From contig CANBCO010000006.1 in assembly GCA_947367165.1 (NCBI GenBank), positions 1 to 9,395 of the forward strand: a stretch of DNA of 9,395 bases, read 5' to 3'. A program made the translations under genes and the position numbers. This document shows positions 4,277 to 9,395 of this stretch, in pieces; within the stretch, counting starts at the first letter, position 1, and each line of letters starts with the position of its first letter. The DNA comes from an uncultured Coriobacteriaceae bacterium. Lineage in GTDB: Bacteria; Actinomycetota; Coriobacteriia; Coriobacteriales; Atopobiaceae. The notes under the pieces are model-generated. The model searched no databases and was not told the DNA's origin. It was given only the letters and a program-made list of their open reading frames with translations.

Positions 4277-4307
4277 TGGTGCACTTTTGGTGCATTCGTT
4301 GGTGCAC
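4277..4307. repeat. Three phased TGGTGCAC/T repeats, candidate operator
   Basis: Copies are at 4277-4284, 4288-4295 (TGGTGCAT) and 4300-4307. The 11- and 12-bp spacing puts all three on one face of the helix. They lie immediately upstream of the -35 of the small cluster, as expected for a cooperative DNA-binding protein such as a ribbon-helix-helix dimer array. Confidence 0.6.
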
Positions 4308-4343
4308 GTTTACTATGATTATTATATTTCACCAGCTAAAAGA

Positions 4344-4418
4344 TGGTGGGCGATGCTGGATTTGAACCAGCGACCCCATCCGTGTGAAGGATGTGCTCTA
4401 CCCCTGAGCCAATCGCCC
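4344..4418 (-). tRNA. tRNA-Val, anticodon CAC
   Basis: This is a complete 75-base cloverleaf including an encoded CCA. The acceptor pairs GGGCGAT with ATCGCCC. The D stem is GCTC/GAGC. The anticodon stem CATCC/GGATG carries loop TTCACAC, so the anticodon is CAC, reading GUG. The T arm is GCTGG-TTCAAAT-CCAGC. It lies downstream of murJ with its own extended -10. Its 3' end faces the phage-like block, the usual orientation for tRNA-targeted integration, but no duplicate of the 3' end is visible elsewhere in the window. Confidence 0.97.
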
Positions 4419-4429
4419 GTAGAAACACT

Positions 4430-4438
4430 ATAGTAGCA
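4430..4438 (-). promoter_or_regulatory. Extended -10 promoter for tRNA-Val
   Basis: On the minus strand TGC-TACTAT forms an extended -10 placed 11 bases before the mature 5' end, with no clear -35. The same TGC-TAC pattern occurs before murJ. Confidence 0.5.
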
Positions 4439-4456
4439 CAAATCACATAAACTCGC

Positions 4457-6079
4457 TTATCGCTTTAAGCGCACAATTCCCGAGAGGTAGTGATACTCGG
4501 GAACATGAAAAAGAAAAGCTAGTCCATATGTCACTAATACAGCAGGTATACCCGCTAAAATGCATAACAGGAGGCCGTGAGAAAACGAGGTGGGAAATAG
4601 ACCAAAAACGCTTTCTAGCACCATAAGAAGACCTAGGCCTGCTAACGCGCCTGCTACTCCTAATGCCAAAGATCTTACGGCCGAGAAAAGCAATTGTTTT
4701 ACCCCCAAACCTCCCAGGTCTGTATTAAGTTTTGCAAACGATAGCCCATCGATTACCAAGTAAAACACTAAAGAAGAGAGCCCAACCATGTTAATTCCAT
4801 AAAGCGGCACCAAAAAAACGCAGAAAATAATCTGTGCAATCGAGGCAATAACATTTGAGACCGCATACAAAATCATCTTTCTGTAACTAGAGCAAACCTT
4901 TTGAAGGTAGGTGCAAACGCCGTAAAAAGGAAGGGAAAGCGCAAGTGTTCCCAAGTAAGCTGCGGTCATGCCCACGTCTTCTGAGGTAAATGAACCACCG
5001 TTAAAAAGCGAGATAAGGGCGGGCGAAAAAATGAGAACAAAAAGAGCAAACGGGATAAGAAAGAAAAAGATTCTGCTTGTCCCGCTCACAATTCCTTTTT
5101 TAAACTTATGCATGTCTTGATTTGAATAAGCTTCGCTGAGCTCAGTAAACATAGCAATGGTAATAGGAATAGCCAATATGGCATACGGCAACGTGTACCA
5201 AAGCCGTGCATAGTAGATGATAGCAGCCCCTTTGGCTGTCACCTGAAGAGCGTAGCTTGACTGGACGCTTACTGTCACAAAGGCGCATATCATAGCCACC
5301 ACGCTTGGAACTCCTATAGAAAGTGTCTCTTTTAATGCGGGGTCATGAAAGTTGATGTAAGGCCTCAAACGAATCCCGTGCTTTTTTAAGGACGGAATTT
5401 GTAAAAGCACTTGCACAAGTACGCCTGCCGGGTTTCCAATTGCTAACACTAACAGCGCAGCTCCTTCATTGACAGGAAATAAAAGCCAAGCAAACACAAA
5501 CGAAAGCGTACAGATGATATTGTTAAAAATGGGTGCTGCGTTGGACCATACATAATCTCTTTCAGCATTTAAAAGACCAGACAAAATTGAGGAGAGCGCA
5601 TACAGCATCACTTCTATAACAAAAAACCTAAAGAAGTAAATGGCCAAGTCGTAATCAAAGTCTTTACTTGCACCTGCAGACTGCGTAAGTATCACTTGAA
5701 AAGCAAAGATAAACCCAAAAACGCAGATAATCCCCATAAGAATTAAGACGATACTTAAGAGATTTGAAGCGTAGGTATTTGCCCCTTTTTGCCCTGCTTT
5801 TCTCTTTAGACTTAAGTATACAGGCAAAAATGCGGTCGAGATTAGTCCTCCCATCACCAGCTCATAGAGCTGGTTGGGAAGATTGTTTGCTACCGTATAG
5901 CAGCTTGCAGTAACAGTAACTCCCAGCGCAAAAGCTTGCCCCCACGTTCTAAAAAATCCAGTGAGCCTGCTTACAATAACGAGCACACTCATAAGAGCAG
6001 CCGAGCGCCCGACCAAAGCTTCATCAACGTCTACTTCGCCTTCTTGGATAAGCTCTTCTTTATCTCTTCTTTTTTTCAT
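4457..6079 (-). CDS. murJ: Lipid II flippase MurJ (MviN family)
   Basis: MurJ is a multi-pass inner-membrane protein that flips lipid II outward for peptidoglycan synthesis. The chosen start, ATG at 6077-6079 (MKKRRDKEEL), gives 540 residues; GTG at 6104-6106 would add nine. An acidic cytoplasmic tail of about 30 residues precedes the first span. The conserved N-terminal block SRLTGFFRTWGQAFALG retains the two family arginines, and NNLPNQLYELVMGG matches the LPN motif. The arginine pair that follows LPN in E. coli MurJ is absent, as in Gram-positive and actinobacterial forms. About 14 hydrophobic spans follow, with no long C-terminal kinase-like extension of the mycobacterial sort. No Shine-Dalgarno is present. 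An extended -10 directly upstream suggests a leaderless mRNA, with read-through from uvrA also possible. Confidence 0.93.
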   Translation of the reverse strand: MKKRRDKEELIQEGEVDVDEALVGRSAALMSVLVIVSRLTGFFRTWGQAFALGVTVTASCYTVANNLPNQLYELVMGGLISTAFLPVYLSLKRKAGQKGANTYASNLLSIVLILMGIICVFGFIFAFQVILTQSAGASKDFDYDLAIYFFRFFVIEVMLYALSSILSGLLNAERDYVWSNAAPIFNNIICTLSFVFAWLLFPVNEGAALLVLAIGNPAGVLVQVLLQIPSLKKHGIRLRPYINFHDPALKETLSIGVPSVVAMICAFVTVSVQSSYALQVTAKGAAIIYYARLWYTLPYAILAIPITIAMFTELSEAYSNQDMHKFKKGIVSGTSRIFFFLIPFALFVLIFSPALISLFNGGSFTSEDVGMTAAYLGTLALSLPFYGVCTYLQKVCSSYRKMILYAVSNVIASIAQIIFCVFLVPLYGINMVGLSSLVFYLVIDGLSFAKLNTDLGGLGVKQLLFSAVRSLALGVAGALAGLGLLMVLESVFGLFPTSFSHGLLLCILAGIPAVLVTYGLAFLFHVPEYHYLSGIVRLKR

Positions 6080-6087
6080 AAGACATA

Positions 6088-6096
6088 AGTGTAGCA
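6088..6096 (-). promoter_or_regulatory. Extended -10 (TGC-TACACT) just upstream of murJ
   Basis: On the minus strand TGCTACACT ends 8 bases before the A of the murJ ATG, so transcription would begin at or next to the start codon. It lies in the 36-base gap after the uvrA stop. No ribosome site exists between it and the ATG. Confidence 0.5.
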
Positions 6097-6115
6097 AAAG
6101 GCGCACAAATTGCTT

Positions 6116-8998
6116 TTAAGAGTTTTGAGCCGCCTTTTGCTCAAATGCCCGCGTTTTTTGTAGTGCAAGGTCTAAGAAATGCCCTGTCACAGATTCAGGG
6201 TTTGCAGCTACCTCTTCTGGCGTTCCCGTAGCGATTACATATCCGCCTTTGTCCCCACCACCAGGGCCTAAATCAATGATATTATCTGCAACCTTTATTA
6301 CATCAAGGTTATGCTCAATAACCAAAACGGTGTTTCCCGCATCAACCAGACGTTGCAGAACTTCTAAAAGCTGCCGAACATCTTCAAATGAAAGACCAGT
6401 AGTAGGTTCATCCAAAATGTAGAACGTATCTCCCGTTTGCTTTCTATGTAGTTCTTTTGCTAATTTTACGCGCTGGGCTTCTCCGCCAGATAACGTTGTG
6501 GCAGGTTGTCCTAACTTTATGTAGCCAAGTCCTACATCATAAAGCGTCTGCAATTTGTTCTTGATAGAAGGAATAGCCGAGAAAAACGCCAACGCCTCAG
6601 TCACAGTCATCTCTAATACATCAGCAATAGATTTGTTGTGATAGGTTATTTCTAGGGTTTCTCGGTTATATCTTTTACCGTGACATACTTCGCACGGTAC
6701 ATAAATATCGGGCAAAAAGTTCATTTCAATCTTTATTTGTCCGTCTCCTTTGCATGCTTCACAGCGTCCTCCACTTACGTTAAATGAAAAACGCCCAGGC
6801 GAGTATCCACGAAGCCGAGACTCAGGTGTAGAAGCAAAAAGCGCACGTAAATCACTCCAAAGACCAATATAGGTAGCAGGATTTGAGCGAGGAGTCCGCC
6901 CAATAGGCGACTGATCTATATCGATGACTTTATCAATTTTAGAAAGGCCCGTTAGTTTTTTGTAAGGCCCTACAAGGTGCTGGGCGTGCTGGACGGCATT
7001 GGTAAGTGCTGGAGCTAGCGTATCGGTTATAAGCGATGACTTACCAGATCCAGATACCCCGGTGACCACGGTAAAGACGCCTAATGGAATGTCAACATCT
7101 ACCTCTTTTAAGTTGTTTGCAGATGCCCCTTTTAAAGAAACCTTTCCCTTTTTAGAACGTCTCCTCTGAAGGGGCAGCTTGATAATTTTTTTACCACTTA
7201 AGTACTGGCCGGTTAAAGAATTTTTGCAAGCCATTACCTCCTTTGAAGAGCCTGCAACAACCACGTGACCTCCGTTTTCTCCAGCTCCTGGCCCCATATC
7301 AACAACGTAGTCTGCCGCCAAAATAGTGTCTTCATCATGCTCAACTACAATGACGGTATTTCCTAAGTCGCGCAAATGTTCAAGCGTTTGAATAAGCCGC
7401 TCGTTATCTCTTTGATGAAGGCCAATTGAAGGCTCGTCCAGAATGTAGAGAACTCCCATGAGACCGGCACCAATTTGGGTAGCTAGCCGTATACGCTGAG
7501 CTTCTCCGCCAGACAAAGACACCGCCGAGCGCGATAGCGTTAAATAATCAAGGCCTACGTTAACCAAAAAGCGAAGCCGCTCTCTAATCTCTTTTACCAC
7601 GCGCTCTCCAATAAGTGCCTGGCGCTTTGAAAGCGTAAGGTTTTCAAAGAAATCCAGAGAAGCTCCACAGCTCATCTCGCATACTTCATAAATGGATTTC
7701 TCCCCTACCGTTACAGCTAGAATCTCTGGTTTTAGCCGCGCCCCATGACAAGAAGGACAAGGTTCTTCTACAATAAATTTTTCAATCTTTCTTTTTAAAT
7801 TCTCATTTTCGCTTTCTTGATAGCGTTCAAACAAAATGGAGCGAACTCCGCTGTACTCTACAAACCAGTGGGTTTTACGTCCATCAAGAGTTTTATAGTT
7901 CACTCTAATCTTTTCGCCATAAATGCCATCTAAAAGAGCCCGCTGCACCTTTTTTGAAAGATCTTTCCAAGCACTTTTTGGGTCTTCGCCAAAGTGCTCA
8001 ATAACAGCCGAGAAAATCTGCGGGTAATAGTTGGAATGATTAAAAAGCGAGCCAAACACACCGTTTGTCACCGTTTTTGTATCATCCTCAATGAGTCGTG
8101 TTACGTCTACCACTCTTCTCACGCCTAAACCTTCGCATTCAGGACACGCTCCATATGGAGCATTAAACGAGAAATCACGTGGTTCCAGCGTGTCTATAGA
8201 GTGACCATGAACTGGACAGGCAAGTGCCAACGAGTAGGAAAGCATCTCACCACTGCTGTCTTCTGGGTCGTCTCGATTTGGAAGCAACCACACAGAAAGA
8301 GCCCCATTGGAAAGCTTGGTTGCAGTTTCTACGGCCTCTGCAATACGAGAGCGTGACGACGCTTTAATAACCACCCTGTCTACCACGACTTCAATGGTAT
8401 GTTTATACATTTTGTCCAACTTGATTTTCTCGGAAAGATCGCGTTCCTCTCCATCTACCCTAACCCTTGCAAAGCCTTCTTTTCTTAACTCTTGAAAGAG
8501 CTTTACAAACTCACCTTTTCTGCCAATTACCACAGGAGCAAGCATATACGCCCTTCTGCCATCTCCTGCCTCAATAAGCTTATCGACTACTTGATCTGTT
8601 GTTTGGCGCTCAATCACGCGTCCGCACTCAGGACAGTGGGGAATGCCTATGCGCGCAAATAAAAGTCGCAAATAATCATAGATTTCTGTAACAGTTCCTA
8701 CGGTAGAACGTGGATTTTTTGAGGTCGTTTTTTGATCAATGGATACTGCAGGTGAAAGCCCGTCAATAGAGTCAAGGTCGGGCTTGTCCATCTGCCCCAA
8801 AAACATCCTCGCGTAGCTCGACAAACTCTCAACATAGCGGCGCTGTCCCTCGGCATAAATTGTGTCAAAAGCAAGCGAAGACTTCCCCGAGCCAGAAAGC
8901 CCTGTCACCACCACAAGTTTGTCACGAGGGATGTTAAGCGATATATTTTGCAAGTTGTGCTCGCGCGCGCCGCGAATCACAATCTCTTTTTCGGCCAT
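6116..8998 (-). CDS. uvrA: Excinuclease ABC subunit A
   Basis: UvrA is the DNA-damage sensor of nucleotide excision repair, a cytoplasmic dimeric ABC ATPase that loads UvrB on lesions. At 960 residues it has normal length. Site I: Walker [10 protein letters not shown] (33-41), signature LSGGEAQ (495-501), Walker B YILDEPS (518-524). Site II: Walker [10 protein letters not shown] (647-655), signature LSGGEAQ (836-842), [10 protein letters not shown] (861-870). The second zinc module is intact (C746, C749, C769, C772). The first has C261, then His at 264 and 266, then C285 and C288, so one of the four usual cysteines is missing, as in many actinobacteria. Position 870 is Ser where GLHFED is usual. 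The start has AGGAG 5 bases upstream. A promoter overlapped by a LexA-type box precedes it. Confidence 0.98.
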   Translation of the reverse strand: MAEKEIVIRGAREHNLQNISLNIPRDKLVVVTGLSGSGKSSLAFDTIYAEGQRRYVESLSSYARMFLGQMDKPDLDSIDGLSPAVSIDQKTTSKNPRSTVGTVTEIYDYLRLLFARIGIPHCPECGRVIERQTTDQVVDKLIEAGDGRRAYMLAPVVIGRKGEFVKLFQELRKEGFARVRVDGEERDLSEKIKLDKMYKHTIEVVVDRVVIKASSRSRIAEAVETATKLSNGALSVWLLPNRDDPEDSSGEMLSYSLALACPVHGHSIDTLEPRDFSFNAPYGACPECEGLGVRRVVDVTRLIEDDTKTVTNGVFGSLFNHSNYYPQIFSAVIEHFGEDPKSAWKDLSKKVQRALLDGIYGEKIRVNYKTLDGRKTHWFVEYSGVRSILFERYQESENENLKRKIEKFIVEEPCPSCHGARLKPEILAVTVGEKSIYEVCEMSCGASLDFFENLTLSKRQALIGERVVKEIRERLRFLVNVGLDYLTLSRSAVSLSGGEAQRIRLATQIGAGLMGVLYILDEPSIGLHQRDNERLIQTLEHLRDLGNTVIVVEHDEDTILAADYVVDMGPGAGENGGHVVVAGSSKEVMACKNSLTGQYLSGKKIIKLPLQRRRSKKGKVSLKGASANNLKEVDVDIPLGVFTVVTGVSGSGKSSLITDTLAPALTNAVQHAQHLVGPYKKLTGLSKIDKVIDIDQSPIGRTPRSNPATYIGLWSDLRALFASTPESRLRGYSPGRFSFNVSGGRCEACKGDGQIKIEMNFLPDIYVPCEVCHGKRYNRETLEITYHNKSIADVLEMTVTEALAFFSAIPSIKNKLQTLYDVGLGYIKLGQPATTLSGGEAQRVKLAKELHRKQTGDTFYILDEPTTGLSFEDVRQLLEVLQRLVDAGNTVLVIEHNLDVIKVADNIIDLGPGGGDKGGYVIATGTPEEVAANPESVTGHFLDLALQKTRAFEQKAAQNS

Positions 8999-9034
8999 AC
9001 CTACTCCTAGATACTTTACCAGTTTTGCTATAAC

Positions 9035-9048
9035 CGAACAAGTGTACT
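9035..9048. promoter_or_regulatory. LexA-type SOS box in the uvrA promoter
   Basis: CGAAC-AAGT-GTACT matches the Gram-positive/actinobacterial LexA consensus CGAAC-RNRY-GTTYG, with a perfect left half and spacer and a weaker right half. It covers the uvrA -10 and abuts the expected start point, where LexA would block transcription. uvrA is a classic SOS gene. Confidence 0.65.
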
Positions 9049-9069
9049 ACTTTTTTGCTACCAAGTCAA
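9041..9069 (-). promoter_or_regulatory. uvrA promoter, TTGACT-17-TACACT
   Basis: On the minus strand the -35 is TTGACT (9064-9069), the spacer is 17 bp and the -10 is TACACT (9041-9046). The start point is expected near 9034, giving a leader of about 35 bases. The -35 lies inside the last codons of rnhA, so uvrA can be expressed separately from rnhA. Confidence 0.75.
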
Positions 9070-9395
9070 GCTTGCCTGCGTAAAGCCGAGAAACCCATCG
9101 TCTTCGGTATGCGGCCCTACATCTGCAGCAGCTGTGGCAAGCGCATCGCACCGTTCGTTGTACTCATTTCCGGCGTGCCCCTTTACCCACTCATAGTGCA
9201 CGGTGTGGGGTTTCTCGGCAGCCACTAAACGTTTCCAAAGATCGATATTTTTGACCGCTTTTTTATCACTTCCCCGCCACCCTTTTTCTTGCCACTTTTT
9301 AAGCCAACCTTGTTTGTGCGCTTGCACTACGTATTGAGAGTCAGAAAAAACCAAGACTTCACAGGGTTTTTGTAAAACTTCAAGGCCTGCTATAA
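9058..9395 (-). CDS. rnhA: Ribonuclease HI, 5' end beyond the window
   Basis: RNase HI cuts the RNA strand of RNA-DNA hybrids (R-loops, primers). The frame runs in from the right edge and stops at TAG 9058-9060; an apparent TTG start at 9354 is internal. The upstream codons [20 protein letters not shown] continue the family pattern. Visible catalytic features are the Asp of SDSQYV (E. coli D70), the His of [14 protein letters not shown] (H124) and the final Asp of ERCDALA (D134). The first Asp and the Glu lie outside the window. [20 protein letters not shown] is the basic handle region of bacterial type I enzymes. After the catalytic core there is a tail of about 25 residues ending FTQASLTW. 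It is followed by uvrA after 59 bases. Confidence 0.95.
   Translation of the reverse strand, partial: IAGLEVLQKPCEVLVFSDSQYVVQAHKQGWLKKWQEKGWRGSDKKAVKNIDLWKRLVAAEKPHTVHYEWVKGHAGNEYNERCDALATAAADVGPHTEDDGFLGFTQASLTW

Noticed and set aside
8307..9083. Plus-strand frames opposite uvrA
   Set aside because: They are antisense shadows of a clearly identified 960-residue UvrA.
1..9395. CRISPR array, insertion sequence or rRNA
   Set aside because: No regular repeat-spacer pattern, transposase motif, terminal inverted repeats or rRNA-like sequence was seen; the repeats found are short and irregular.

Overview
The window joins a phage-derived accessory block (about 1-4340) to a conserved chromosomal block (about 4344-9395). 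The chromosomal block reads entirely on the minus strand: rnhA (cut by the right edge), uvrA, murJ, then tRNA-Val(CAC). The MurJ and UvrA sequences look actinobacterial. MurJ lacks the arginine pair of E. coli MurJ after LPN, and UvrA has an altered first zinc module with GH after the first Cys. Together with the fairly low GC this suggests a low-GC Coriobacteriia such as the Atopobium/Olsenella group. That placement is inference; no marker in the window settles it.

Left block, plus strand: the tail end of an unidentified frame (1-57); a ribbon-helix-helix protein (101-286); a non-coding stretch with an operator-like palindrome, two 12-bp repeats, a promoter and a large hairpin (287-702); an HNH endonuclease (703-1095); a repeat-rich gap (1096-1287); a ParB-like/DUF4417 fusion (1288-2301); a small MGSGG-type protein that may be frameshifted (2313-2498); a DUF2513 protein (2693-3055); a P27-type terminase small subunit (3121-3525); and an overlapping frame that starts like a terminase large subunit but is only about 100 residues long (3434-3739). 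No portal, capsid, tail, lysis or integrase gene is visible. This is the packaging-end edge of a decayed prophage or of a phage satellite that kept terS. The DUF2513 and terS genes are each preceded by a near-identical terminator plus Shine-Dalgarno module.

Between the phage genes and the tRNA lies a minus-strand cluster of three tiny genes: a 33-residue membrane peptide whose only possible start is AUA, a related 37-residue membrane peptide, and a 60-residue basic ribbon-helix-helix-like protein overlapping it. They share a candidate promoter with three helically phased TGGTGCAC repeats upstream. The cluster ends at a bidirectional terminator shared with the phage genes.

Chromosomal block: uvrA has a strong -35/-10 promoter overlapped by a LexA-type SOS box, which fits damage-inducible excision repair. 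murJ (lipid II flippase) follows 36 bases after uvrA. It lacks a Shine-Dalgarno sequence but has an extended -10 placed for a leaderless transcript. tRNA-Val has its own extended -10 and encodes CCA. Its 3' end faces the phage-like block, as expected if the tRNA is the integration site, but no second att copy lies in the window.
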